Both the position numbers and the translations under genes were made by a program. Shown here piece after piece: positions 9,509 to 22,927 of a stretch of 64,000 nucleotides of DNA. The notes under the pieces were generated by a model. That model did no database searches. It saw only the letters and a list, made by a program, of their open reading frames with translations, and had not been told where the DNA came from. Each line of letters opens with the position of its first letter. The first letter of the stretch is position 1. The DNA is from Azadirachta indica. Lineage: Eukaryota; Streptophyta; Magnoliopsida; Sapindales; Meliaceae. The stretch spans positions 9,769,744 to 9,833,743 of the forward strand of contig CM040443.1 in NCBI GenBank assembly GCA_022749755.1, written 5' to 3'.

Positions 9509-12500
9509 TCAGACATTAAGCTGCAGGACAGCACAATCTATACTTTCATTGTCATTCAAATCCCCATTTAATGAGCAACAAATCTTACTTCCTGGATAGG
9601 CCACACTGACAGGAAATTGTTGCACTAATTGATGGTTCATCGAGTCACCATGATCATGGTTTTCATAGCTCATGAATGCACCCATTGCCCCAAGGAACCC
9701 TTCATGATGCAAAAACATTGCCTTTGCCTCTCCTTTGGACCTGAAAAAGGAGGAAGAGCAGGAAAATATTATGATTGAAAAACATTGGAGAAAATGGATG
9801 CTCTAAGAAACAATAGCGTAGCTGGTAGTAAACGTGACAAAGTTCAAACTTTAAATGCAATGGAAACCAAAGACTCAGCACAAAATGTCAGAAGAAAGCA
9901 CAATTTGACTACCAGAAAATCAACTTATTTGATTTATGTCAACAAAACCAACAAATTATATTGCTGTTGCATGTAAAAACTTGCGTCACATTTTCATCAC
10001 TATGTTTATTCACCAAGTTAGGTCACAATCAAGGATCTGTTATTCAGATAAAGCTAGTACCCTTTCTTATTTGCGGCTGCTCAATTTCTACAGAGAAGTT
10101 GTGCCTTGAAATACTTAAAGGACTCAAAATGAAATTTAGTCATTATCTTGGGTTGAAGCACAAGCTAGAATTAGTTTTATAATACGCAGGTTTGAGACAT
10201 GAAATGCAGAGAAAATCCCAATGATTACCAGAAATTAACTGCAACAGAAATTGTGTCCATGGTATACTCATGACCCCTGATGAAAAATCCACCAAAAAAT
10301 ATTCGCTTGAGCCCAAATCGAAGGGCATTCAAATAAGAAATCTGTCGAAAAACAAGAAAATAAGGTTAGAAAAATGTCGTTTATGACAGAACTCGAGAAG
10401 AAAATAATATGGAAAATGTCAAATATCAGATCAAAAGTTAAATATTCTTGATATTATTCTGACAGGAGAAAAAAAAAAAAACAGCCATTATATCCTTTTG
10501 CATGCCTTAAGTTAATTCTCTTGTTTCAGCCAGTGAGGACTTATATCAACGAGGCTGAACAATATACCTGCATAGTGAGGACTTTGTCAAAGGGGAAAAA
10601 CAAAAATCAAAAGTTGTCAGGTTACCTAGAGGACCTGACCAGTAAGCAGAATCTTGATCTTCTTTTACCAGTAACAATTTTTATATGTTCTAGAGAACCT
10701 AACTTCAACCTGAAATTAGAGTTTTAAACTGTGAAAGTAACTAAAAGAAGCTCCCAAAAATACAATGGATTACGAAAGGGGCAGAAAAAGAAAATTGAAG
10801 CCTTGCAATATGATGTTACATGTGGTTGACAAAAGAAGGTTTCCAAACAAACCTTGCCATTCATGAAAACAAATGTTCAGCATCTGCATGTGTGTTCTGA
10901 TACACTATGCAACAGCAACTGCTCATTTTGCTAAGAAATGGAATAGATAAATGCATAAAGGTTCTAATTCTATAAAACCAAAAAATTTTATGACAAATTA
11001 CTATGCAAGTTTATATAAATGGAAGTAATCCAGAAAGATAACTTCTCTGAGGTGGGTTTCATATGTACTTTGCTAACCAAGCTTTTGACAATTATGAGAC
11101 AGCAAGAAACTACCCAAGGGTGAAGACAAATTGCTGGTTTGGAACTGGCTAAAGCGCTTTTTAATTAGTAATACAATAAAACATGTTTATCTTTGTTTCT
11201 ACATTAAGCATGCTTCACAGATGCATCATCAGCTTCATAATTTACATTGTTAATGTATTGCATGAAAACTGTCCAAATGAAACTAACCTGCCCAATATTA
11301 TTTGAGATCATACGTAAAAGGGACCGGGCTACATCTTCAGGCTTGTAATCTTCAAGCTCCTTATTATCAGAGATTGCCCTGCCAAAGCTGGAAGCAATGG
11401 TTGTTGATGAAAGACCAATCTTTCATCATTAAAACCGAAAAGGAAAAGAAGTAACAAGTTACAAAGCAGTAAACAATTACAAGCTGGAAAGTTCAAATAT
11501 TATTCATCATAAATTAAAATTAGGAGCCTTAGTACTCAAAAACACTTTAAAGATATTGATACAAATACAAAAGCCAGCAAAAATGGACGTATTTTATACC
11601 TTTGAATAATCTAATCCGCCATAAATGTCCCCGACAAGCATGTCTATCACTCTATTGTTTCCACAATGACTTAACTCCAGCAACTCGTCAAAACTGAGAC
11701 AGAAAATGCATTTGTTTGTGTAAAGTGAAAAACTACAAGAAATCCATAATTATTAAATTTTGAAAAAAGAATTACCTCTTGCACTTTGTTAAAAGTCTGC
11801 CTAAACCCCAAAAGGTACCACCACCAACACTTGTTCCACTAATTCGCTCAAACTTGCTATCACTGTCCACCTATGCAGAACACAGGACCGACAATCAATA
11901 AAAAATTTTAAAGAGCCTTATTCATTTGACCATAAAATTGTTTCTAAAGTTGCTATACAACAATACCTTAATCATGCTAACACCAGAACCAATATTAACA
12001 AGAAGATAAGGGTATAAATCATTGTGGTCAATCTGCACGTATTCCTTCTGACCATCCATGTATGTAAACGCTTCTTGGTGAACTGCCTACTCAAAGAACA
12101 GAGAAAAGGCATAAATAAATGAATAAAAAATTCACTAAATGGCACAGAACGATCTATTAAAGGAAAAAGAAAAATTAAAAAAGGCAGCATAGAAAGACAT
12201 TCTCATTTATGAACTTCAACATTTTGTTTATAATGGACGAAGGGAAAGAGACCATGCATGAAAGAACTTCGCTTTATAGTAATGAATGAAAAGATTCCAA
12301 CTTGTTCATATCAAAACATGTATTTTCTGTTAGTATCCCACCTTAAGCAGAAAATTAGCCCCAGCTACAAGGCAGCTCATTTCTTCTTCCTTCTCCAGAC
12401 TGACACCAAGCTTTTCTTTGATGAGATCAGCAAATTTGTAAGCCCCTCCACCAGTGGCCTATTCACATATGGTAGTTAATAGATCTGCATACCTTGGTAC

Positions 12501-14188
12501 AGTGGCGGGAAACCCGAATTATTGTGTCATAAGCAAAAATGCTGAGAAAATTTTGAATTTTCAAATCAATTTTTCTTTTTTGAAGAATAATATATGAACT
12601 GATGGCTCAAGCTAATGCAAAAAATTTGGAGTGTCACATGATGAGCAAGAAGAATGAATTTTGGATTTGAGGAAGAACAATATTGAAGGTGCAGTTCACA
12701 GACAACCAGTACTGTCAAATTAATTGAATCACATATCATGACCAAAAGGCCTAGCTTCTATCTAGAATATAAACTGCTTTGAGATCATGGTTTAGCAGTG
12801 CTTCAGTGGTTGCTTGTACCTTAATAAGGATCTTGTCACTGGCAGGAGCCTCATGATGCCGGAAACCTGAATTGACCTTCATCTATAAGCCAACGACAAG
12901 AAAATATGCCCTCAAGAATTCAAGAAAAGTAGCCTACACTGTTATGACTACTGTAGTCAGCTCTAATGAGCTATTTGGATTATGCTTCACTTCTCTTTAT
13001 TACTTTTACACATAACATAACGTTAAAGACCAAGGTACTCCCATGAACGTAGTTTCTCTTAACAAATATAAGTTATTGCTGCTCAAGTGGCAAGTTATTA
13101 TATACATTTCAAAAGAATCAAGAAAGTATAACATGGAATGGATGTCTTCCTTTAATCCTTAGAAATCATCAACATTGAAAAATAGTGCTTCAAAAAGTAA
13201 GATTTTAAAGCCTTTTATTTTATAATCTACCATTTTTAATTTTATAGATAAATACTTGTCTTCTGAAAACTGCAATACCCATGATGTGAATGTAGTCTAC
13301 ATTACACAACTTGAAATGCTCACACGAAGCACATTCGTTGGTCAAGCAAGCTCAGACCGTGTTTAGGTTTCATAAAGGACACGTTAACAAACCAGTTTTA
13401 AATAACAAAGGCTGAGTTAGATTAAACGTCCGACAACTAGTTTAAAAGGCCAAGCATTAACTAGATTCCTAATTTTCCAAAAACTAATAATGATAATTAC
13501 ATTATTATTATATGAGATGTTAATAATAAATGATGCATTAGACTAAACGACCAGCTAGACGGGGTTGGAAACAATCATAAGCTCAAACAAACTACCTACG
13601 GTACAATCTTTAAAGGCCAGCTGAGCTTGGATCAAACTTTTACTCGGGTGCTCAAACGATAATTAAACCGTCTATTGCAAACATATTTCCTTATGAACCT
13701 TTATTCGAAACCAGTAAGCTACATGATCCTAGTATTTCAAGTTGAATAAGAAGAAAAATAAAACATTTATGAACATACCACCAAGGTGAAGTTTCTTGGA
13801 ATGAATAAACTCTAGACAATCATTTATTTTGCTGGTTTCGAATTTCGCAAAATGGAGCCTCCCTCCAAGAACAGGATGCTTGGTTTTACCGTCATCCTCA
13901 ATGGAACTAGTATTTTTTCTCGAGAAATATACCAACTTTATTAAAGAACCTGTCAGATACACCATTTTAATGAACTCCAGAAATAACGTTGATTAACCGA
14001 AAATTCAAAATTCGAACCTAATCTATAAACAAAGAAAAACAGATTGATGAAATCAGATACAAATTCGTAAAAAGAGAACGAGAAAGAGAAGAATGATCAC
14101 CTCCAATGTCCAGGGCCAAATGAGATATTTGACTTTCGAATTCGTCTGCCTCCAAATTTCCTTGAATTTCAGCCTCTCTCACATCCAT
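9509..14188 (-). CDS. PANK1: Pantothenate kinase 1 (monofunctional)
   Basis: The enzyme phosphorylates pantothenate, the first committed step of coenzyme A synthesis. Ten coding exons run from high to low coordinate: 14101-14188, 13779-13949, 12820-12866, 12342-12458, 11967-12086, 11776-11870, 11600-11693, 11288-11419, 10229-10341 and 9509-9740. They join in frame to 402 residues, close to the roughly 380 of Arabidopsis PANK1 and lacking the DUF89 half of PANK2. Key stretches are [18 protein letters not shown] (nucleotide-binding loop, about residues 22-39), [51 protein letters not shown] and [20 protein letters not shown]. The small third exon (47 bp) is placed by frame, because the other upstream AG sites give stops. 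The first ATG follows an in-frame TTG but no other ATG. Confidence 0.94.
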
Positions 14189-15170
14189 TTTGGTCTCGTA
14201 GAACTCCAAGTTTTGCGAATTGAAATATGGCTACTTGGTTATTTACTAGCTGAAGCAGCCTGGAATAAATAAAGAAATAATACGCGACAGCTCTTCACCT
14301 AACCCGTCACCACACGGCGAATAAGATGGTGCTTATCTTCGAACCGGAATTATTTTTTAGGCAAAAGCAAACGTGAACGTCGCGCCCCTCACGCGCGTAG
14401 TTTGCAGCTTATTTGTGTCAATACATAAGAATTTTTCACATATCCCCACGTCCACGTGCGTTAAGTCTCATTGTTCATTGCCAAACTACCCGTTTTTTGG
14501 TCCACAAACCGATGGAAATTCATATTCCTACGACATGACATGATATGATTCGTTTGACTTTTACAGTTGTACCTTGACCAAATAGTTAACATACATCAAT
14601 TTAATATATTATTATACAAATTCCTGTACTAATTAATATTAGTGCATCATTACCCATATTATATATTTTTATGAAAACAAAAAAAAAAATTATACGAGTA
14701 AAAAAAAAAAATAAATATATAAACACTAATATAATTTTGTTACTCAACATCAATTTGTAAATGTGTTTGTATGCCTTATATTAAATATATGTTTAATAAT
14801 ATAAGAGTAATGCAATTTTCTTCATCACATGTTAAATGTTGATTATCCACATTCTTGTAATCTCATAGTAGTTGTCACCAATTAGCATTTGTCATTTGCA
14901 AACAATTATATGCTTAGTTATTATCTTTGTTTAATCGTAATAGGATAATATTTTAATATACTATAAAATAAGTTTAGATATGTTCGCATGAATTAAACAT
15001 GGTTTTTTTTTTTTTTTTTGACTGTTATGCTACAATATAAAAGTTAAAATATACATATTTATTTCATGTGTAGAAGTGAAAATTTTATTTCTTTAAGCGA
15101 GGGAGATCATTTTAATTAAGTGAGTGAAATTTAGCCCAATATTTATTTTATTTGTTTATTTGACCCTTCT

Positions 15171-15258
15171 ATTAAATGTGATCATATAGCCATCAAATAA
15201 ACATGTTATTAAATGTCATTTTATAGTCATCAATTTTCTTTAACCCTATGGTTATCAA
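15171..15258. repeat. Imperfect tandem repeat, period 37 bp
   Basis: Two units begin at 15171 (attaaatgtgatcatatagc) and 15208 (attaaatgtcattttatagt), each ending in catcaa. A decayed third unit may follow near 15241. No function is evident. Confidence 0.6.
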
Positions 15259-15884
15259 GTTAGTTTATTACTTGAGCCTTACTTGGTTGAAATTTACTTG
15301 CACTACTATAAAAAATAATAATAATTTATGTTTACACAATATTCTAAAAATCATAATTTTCATCACCACCAAATTTTATTATTATCTTTCATAATTGATT
15401 ATTGTCGTATTTTTTTCTATATATATAAATTATAATTTTTATTTAATTTATAATAATATTAAATAATTTATTATTAAAAACATATTTAATATTATGAACT
15501 TTCATCAAATTTTTAAAATAAAATTAAAAAAATATTTGATAATACTAATTTCTTGTGATATTATCTACTTTTCTTACTCATATTTAATGTTTAAAATATT
15601 TATCTTATAATAGTTATGATTTTAAAATTATAACACATCGATACTCAATACTACTGACAAAAAGTTCATATTAGATCTTTCTATCAAGTTAGCATGATAA
15701 TGCAATAGAATCATTAAATCATAAATTGTCATGTATAGTATAATTAATAACTTCAAATTTTAAAATAAAAAGAGAAGAGTAATCTGAATGAAATGCTACC
15801 GATAAATTTTAAAATATTCAAAATTTTAATGTCACAATTATTAATAATGCAATAGACGACAACTTGTGATTAGATGATTCTAAT

Positions 15885-16045
15885 ACATTAGCATGATGTT
15901 GTAGTAACGGCTCTACAAAAAACTTTCTCCTTCAATCCCATAAATGTCCTAAATACAAAATACATTATCATGAAGTTGGAGAATGGTTGTACCAGAAGCT
16001 TTCTCCTTCAGTCCCATAAGTATCCTAAATACAAAATACAAAGAT
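15885..16045. repeat. Tandem duplication, period about 78 bp
   Basis: Two diverged copies lie side by side. Both run from acatta..catgatg/catgaag through ttctccttca(a/g)tcccata to cctaaatacaaaataca. Copy two starts near 15963. Several substitutions and small gaps separate the copies. Confidence 0.7.
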
Positions 16046-16275
16046 GTATATGAGGATTAATATATAACAAATATTCTTTTTCATATTTACTATAATTTTA
16101 AAATCACTGCACTCCAGCCTCAGTTGCATCAATTGTCAACATAATTCCCTAGTTTTCAGTTTTACTCGCCTCGGAAGTGTTTTAATTGTGTCTGCACACC
16201 AAGTTTGAGTAGTATTTTACTTTTATTACTCCTTTTTGTTTTTTCCGACAGAGACAAATAAAATAATTTAAGCGT

Positions 16276-16299
16276 TATATATATATATATATATATATT
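16276..16299. repeat. (TA)n microsatellite
   Basis: An uninterrupted TA dinucleotide run of about 12 units in the PANK1-MTOPVIB spacer. Confidence 0.9.
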
Positions 16300-17805
16300 A
16301 GTTTTACCAACAACAATTGGAAATTTCAGATGGGCTTCAGCCTAAGGCCAGCCCGGATCTATTCATCCAGCCTGGACTCGGAATTATTTTTTTTTTTTCC
16401 ATAACCCTTTAGCGATGTATAAAACTTTCTTTAATAAAAGTTTTTTTACAATTTTACCCAAAATATGACGCGGTCTCAGTGCTACTCAAAACGGTCTAAA
16501 AGCAACCCATACTTCAGAACTATAGTCTATAGACACAGGATATAATGAATCCGATTGAATGACATTAACAAAATTTATTTGAATAGTTATTAAATATGTT
16601 GCGAGTATAGATAGTGTGATAAATAGAAATCATCAGTATGGTGGATGATATATAGATAAAAAATTTATTAAGAGAGAATGATGGTACAAGTAATACAATA
16701 TAACTTTATTGAGAATTTAGTGTAATTTTGTTGACCCATAAAACTAGAAAAATGTTTGCGGTCTTCAGAGACTCCATCCCAAACTATTACGTCTTATTTT
16801 TGTTTAAAATAATGTAAAGTTTTATGCCAATTTATGTAAGAATGTAACTTCTATCTTAATGGCAAAAAGTACCCAAAAAAAAAATGATTAAATATGTGGT
16901 TAAAAGAGATTTTTTTATCTTAATAATCAGAAAATTATTTATAATATGGGTATGATATTTTTTCCACATTTTTTAAAAATTTTCTAAAATTTTTTCTTTC
17001 TATTATAATGTTTTTTTTTCTATTTTTTCTATAATTTTATAAGAGTGCATAGTTTGATATTTCAAATCAAAGTAAATTTAGTTTATTTCAATTTTACATC
17101 AAAATAAACTGATGTTTAAAAGAAACGAACTAATATAAATTGAATTAATTCAATTTGTTTTAAATAATATTTTGAACTTATTTAGGCCTAACTTTCATTA
17201 CTTAATAATAATAATTTTTTAATTTTTTACTCTTATGAATGAAAAAAAATTAATATATGATTTTATACTTTTAATAAAAGAAATATTAAAATATTATATT
17301 ATGATTTTATACTTTAAAATTTTTTGTTGTTAAATTCAAATTGTAAACTAAACTAAATTGAATTCATTGGTTTCTATCAAAAACTGAAGTTACTGAAATC
17401 GTCGAGATTATGAAATCTAGCTAATCTGAATCAATCAGTTTGATTCAAGTGAAGTCATTTTACTCACCCCGAAGATTTTATGTTACTTTTACAAGCAAAT
17501 TAGGGCAGATACTAAAATCTTTCAATCTCTATGTTGTCATTTGCTCGTGTTCAAGGACGACGAATGTAAATTAGGGATATTTTGGTCTGAGAACGTTATC
17601 TATTGACTAGAATTACGATCAGCTTGAAGAAGTATTATTTAGTGCTAACAGCTACCAGAAGTGCTATTTTTGTTATAAAAACAAATTTAATACACTGACT
17701 ATTCAGTGCTCAATCAAAACTCGCGGCAAGCATAAAACCTTCGCCAAGAAAGGCGCTGCCCGGGAGTGCGTAATTTGTATTTTGTTTTACTACAAATCTT
17801 CAAAG

Positions 17806-20800
17806 ATGGAGGTTTCCTCCGTTCAAAAGCTCTGTATAGAAGTGAGTTTTGTAATCTTCATAATAACTTTAAATATCTAAAATATCTTTCGCCAGCGTAA
17901 TTATCATTAATCTGTTGATATTTCGATTCAATTATTACCTTATTTTCTTAAATTCAAATCTGCAGTTAATTTCTGCTGCATTTCAAAGATGCCGTGTAGC
18001 TGAAGATCTCTGCCGACTATCAGTTGTTCTTAAATCCTCAGATTCGTCTATCGTTCGAATTTCAAGTATTTAATCTCTTCTTACCTCTATACATAAATTA
18101 ATTCTAGCTCATGTTTGGCTTCATTTTAATCTAATTGAAAGTATTTCAATGTAATATCCGAGAAAGTAAAATGAGAGCCTGTCATTGTGATTTTTTAAAG
18201 CAATAAAGACCGTGTAGTTTGTCCACGTGTTCTGTTGAATTCGTGCAAGCAACTGAAATTAGGTTGTTTAGATCCGAAGGATAACATTTTTAGCGTAAAA
18301 TCTAAGATAAAAAGACATAAATATTAGTTATAGAAATTGAACTCCTTTGAATTTTTTCTCGGAGCAGTATCGGATACAGGTATTGGTAGCTGCTTGGAGG
18401 AGTTTCAGGACCTAAAGTTCTCTAGGAGGATTTTTGATGCCGAAAAGTGGGGTGAGATTATGATTATATAGAATACTCCTAACCTTGTGTGAAAAATAAT
18501 TCAAATTGATAATGATTTACATAAAATGAAAACTATTATTTGATGTTTAGAACTGTATTGCAGATGGAGTGCTTTTAATCAGAACAACTAGTAAGTTCCA
18601 TCATTGTACGGTAACTTTGCTTTGACTTACATAGATTATCTTCGCCCTCTTGATTGTGACATTATTGAGCTTTCTATAACGTGTGAGTGCAGAAGCATGC
18701 AGGCTTTAGCTCAAGATATTACAAAACTTTGCCATGTTTCCTATTATTTTTATATTGCGGTTGTACAACTATATGGAAACTTTAATTTCATTGTGACATT
18801 CCTTTATGTTCTTACTTACCATTTCTTTTCTGTGTTGCTAACATCTTTTACTGGAGAATGCAGACATTTATGATGACAAGATATATCATTATCATCTAAA
18901 TCTAAGAGAAAGCAAATCCAACAGAAGGCTGACTCGGCTGCCTTCAAATCCCAAGAATGGTGCAAAATTCAGGTATGTCAGTCACTTGAACCCTCTTTTG
19001 TTCACAGTTAGGTTGTCTCATGTCAAGTTGCTCGTTTAAATCTTTCTGCAGCGGTAGTGAAGTATATCTATCCACTTGTGAAAACGTTGCTGATTTACTG
19101 TCAGAAGTTAATCACTTCTTTCGAAAGGTTGGTTAACTCTACTCTGTAAAGTGTATTGGCTCGTGTGATTCAGTGCAAGCAAATTATTGTCATGGCAGTA
19201 ACCCTTGATAATTTTATACAATCCTCTGCACTGGAAGACTTTATATTACACCAATGCATGCTCTTATTGATAACACCAATCAGGTATTTTGGTTACAGAC
19301 TTCAAGGTCCAGGAATAGTGAATATGCACCAACTTTTATGGCAAATATATTTTGCTCAATTCTACATAGGACTTACCAGCCTCTGGTACCTTATACAAAC
19401 TGTCTTTAATAACTCCAACTTGTTGCTTTTCTCTATAATGACAAATTCATTATATTTATTAATTTTTCGACTTAACCAAAATTCATTTGATTTATCTTTA
19501 TTGCAAAATGACAGTTCCTGACAGTCATTTATTCATGATTCAGATGTCTAGTCTGACATTCATATTTCTCCATTCATTCTCCCTAAATTTGTTTCTTTAT
19601 TGGTTCTGCAGCTGCTTGTCCTGAAGATTCCTGTAAGTTCGACTGATGACTTAAATGATATTGTTGACTTTTGGTTAAGAAGCTTCAGGGAAGAAAAAAA
19701 GTAATTTTGGAAAATCTTGGAGGTGGATCACAAAAATGAGGGAAAATAAAGTTATAATATGGTTGTGGAAGCTAGTCTTTCAAATAAGTTACTAATCTTT
19801 CTTTCATTATTTTGTGCCTAGGATTTATTCTTTTATGACTTTAATTAATTTGTGATTTTGCTTCATAGTAATGTCACATTTCAGACATATGCCAGGTACA
19901 AGTTCGAATAAGTATTATGGAGTAAACAAGTTTTTGCAACCATCATTCCATGATGTTGCACTGCCTAATTGATCAGCTGTGCTATACTTTTTCTTTTTCC
20001 AGAATGTTGGAATTGAACTTGTAGCTGAAGAGGGGGATACTCCAAGATCAAGATGCGAAAATGTTTTTCTAGCAAATGAGTGCAATCCACTAGCTTTGTC
20101 GGCCTCAAATGTGGAGAGATTGAAATCAGGCCTCCAAGACTATGTTCTCAAACATGGAAATAGTTTACATAGAAAGTGTGACTCTTGCTTCCCAAGTTGG
20201 TAAGTTTACGCTGAACTCATGCTATCTTTCTCTTTACATTCACAAGTTATTAAGATGGTTTTGGGTGGTTGAGCAATAATGGAAGATTTCCAACAACAGA
20301 AAATACAGGTGTTCTCATTGAATATTTATGTGCATGCACAATTCCTCCAGCCATCTCAAGTACTTGAGTGAGTTATGCTTAAAATCTAGGTGCATGTATT
20401 TTGGTGTTCCCATTTTTGTTGGCTTTTAGTGAACACACATTATTTGGATACAAAATTTTATTAAATGCAAATCTTTTAATTAGGCCAAGGGCTTAAAATT
20501 TCTCCATTTGACTGCTTAAGCCACTCTTCCTCGTTACTGTGCCTGGTAAATATTTCACTCTATGGATATTTGCAATGTGATATGGACAATATTTCTTTTA
20601 TGTTCGCTGGAGTTTAAAAATTAATGATAAGCTCTTGCAGCAACTATGAAGTGATCAATAGGAGCCAAGGATGTCTACTGTTGTTGCCCATGTTTGTTAC
20701 ATAAAATGGGCTTTAATAATCTTTTAACGTCCGGTGTTAATCTGTAATTAAATATAATCATTTTGGCACGTCTTTATGCTTAATCATTTATCTATTACTT

Positions 20801-22927
20801 TCAAGAGCATATATTGTATCATTAAAATCTTTGGGAAAAGTCAAATTCCTTTTCTCTGTCTCTGTTAGGGAGCATCTGAAGGTTGGAAGTGGAATAGCAT
20901 GCAGCACAGAAAGTCATAGGACTGCTAGATTGCTGATGGAGACAGTAATTGTAATCAGTGAAATAGCAGAAACCACTCCTTGCTTGAGGTCATTAAGTGC
21001 TGAAACTGAGGTTCATGTCAACCTTCTACATCTTAACAGTTTTCATGTTAAACAATCAATCTATATTTTATTAAACCCCATGCAAGTAACATTGGTATAA
21101 TAATCGATATGTGCCACTGCATGCAATACAATAATCTGTTTGTACAGCTACATCCTGACAGTTGCATGTTATAATCTATTCTAACTTGCTTTCTTTTCAA
21201 CCTCACTTGTTATTTATTGAGTGGAAGTTTTACTCTTGGTATAATATGAATGATTTCAAATTATGTGAGTGCGTGATGAAACTTGTTTATGTGATTAGTG
21301 ATACTATTAACAATGCCATCAAAGAAATTAAGAAGATGAAAGGAACCGGATAACTGAACTTTGATGTATGCCAATTATTTCCACAAATAGTAGTTCGTCA
21401 TCTATGTGGTCCAATTAATTACTTATGCTTGGAACTCTTCACTTCTGGTCTAGCTTAATCATTAAATATCAAATTTGAAAGGAATATTTTACTTTCTTTA
21501 ATTCTTTTACTTGTCGGTTGCATAACATCTTATTTTATCCATGATTTATTTGGATGATCTCACCTTTTTTTTTTTTTTTTATCCAGGTTGTCTGTTTTAA
21601 TGATTTCTCACCTTGTTCCGTCTATCAGTCATCTCTTACTGCCTTGACTGCTATTGACTGGAAAAGTTATGGGTTGGTTTTGGGGAGGGTTGTTGATCAA
21701 GGAGGCTACACAGTGCTTGAATGGGAAAACTTACCTCCAAATGTTCATATTGATATGGCCCTCCACTGCTACCATGAGCATGAGCAATATCCACTTTTCT
21801 ATAATATGCTTCTTTTTATTGTATGGCTTTCAGATGCTTTTAACTCGATTCAATAATTGATACACACATTGTGTGCCATCTATATCCTTGACTTGTTGCA
21901 AGATCAAATGGCCACCACTTAGGAAAAAGAGTCAACCTGGTCGGAATCTCATAAAAAAGGCAATTAAACTTGCTTTGGATGATTTGAAGAAGAAGCATGC
22001 AGGAATGCTTCTAAGTGCGCATGCCCTCAAGGTATCTCTCTTTCTAGTGGAATACACTATGAAAGTTTCAACGTTGGGTCATTGAAGGGAAAAAAATTTT
22101 TTTTTCTAGAAAACATCTAATGGTTCAAAATTTTTCACAACTGCAGTGGTTATAAATGCAATTTAGTTTCTCGAATAAATGTTTGAATTGAGTTATCTAT
22201 ATTTCCTGAAAAGCTATTGAATCTTCTGTTAGAATTAATTATAGCTTTCACAATCATTCTAATGTGACCAGAGTGTTAGTTTATAACATCCTTTTGTACT
22301 TGGGACATACCGATGACATAACATAACCCACTTTGAAGCCTGTAAAAAGTTTCTGACGATGATACATCCAGAGGCTTTCATTTGTTCCCAATTAACAAGA
22401 TTATGGTGTAATTTGCAAACAAAATATTTAGCAAATGCATGTCTATTTGTAGTGCGTTAACAAGACAGGCATCTAACCAGTAATACAAATGGTGTATCAA
22501 TTACCAATAATGTGGTCATTTCGATTTATGAAAGGCTTGTCGATTATCTATATATAAAGTTTGTGTGATGATTGATCAAGCATCTTTTGACTGATCTACC
22601 AAGTTTATGTCTTTGTTTCAGATATGCAGTTATGCCCCTGACCTTGCAAGAACAATTGCCGGCCTCATTATATCGTCTAATGATTCAGAATTCCGAGGCG
22701 AATGCCTCTCTGTGCTTGGATTGCAGTCTCAAGATATTGGAGGTAAACATGTTGAAGCTTGTATAGAGGAAAAGATTATTTCAGTTATAGAGATGAATGA
22801 TGGGAAACCCCAGAGAAGCAAAGAGGCAGCAGCTTTCCTTTTTGTAGATGATTGCCTCCAGGAACGGAACTTCCAGGATGAGGAACATGACTCAGGTGAC
22901 TGTATGTTTAGTTCCTTGGATTTCTGA
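17806..22927 (+). CDS. MTOPVIB: Meiotic DNA topoisomerase VIB-like protein
   Basis: The product matches plant MTOPVIB, the partner of SPO11-1/SPO11-2 needed for meiotic double-strand breaks (family knowledge). Twelve coding exons: 17806-17841, 17966-18065, 18368-18451, 18564-18590, 18864-18972, 19052-19127, 19612-19632, 20003-20199, 20869-21010, 21587-21820, 21903-22031 and 22622-22927. They join without a stop to 486 residues; recalled Arabidopsis MTOPVIB has 493. The N-terminal part is a reduced GHKL-like region: [10 protein letters not shown] (12-21) sits where topoisomerase VIB has its N-box, and SDTGIGS (47-53) resembles the next glycine motif. The rest is transducer-like ([14 protein letters not shown]) with a conserved C-terminal stretch [18 protein letters not shown]. 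Exon 7 has only 21 bp. The exon 10/11 junction is the least certain: an 82 bp intron is inferred. Confidence 0.9.

Larger units (their letters stand above)
14189..17805. other. AT-rich spacer between divergent genes
   Basis: This 3.6 kb separates the divergently transcribed PANK1 and MTOPVIB genes. The outer few hundred bases should hold both promoters. The middle, about 14550-17500, is very AT-rich with many homopolymer runs, a (TA)n tract and two small imperfect tandem duplications. No open frame of interest, tRNA or recognisable transposon was found. The composition suggests decayed mobile DNA, but I cannot show this. Confidence 0.5.

Noticed and set aside
14189..14209. Longer pantothenate kinase N-terminus (EFYETK)
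   Set aside because: It would need a TTG start; the ATG at 14188 is the first true start codon in the frame.
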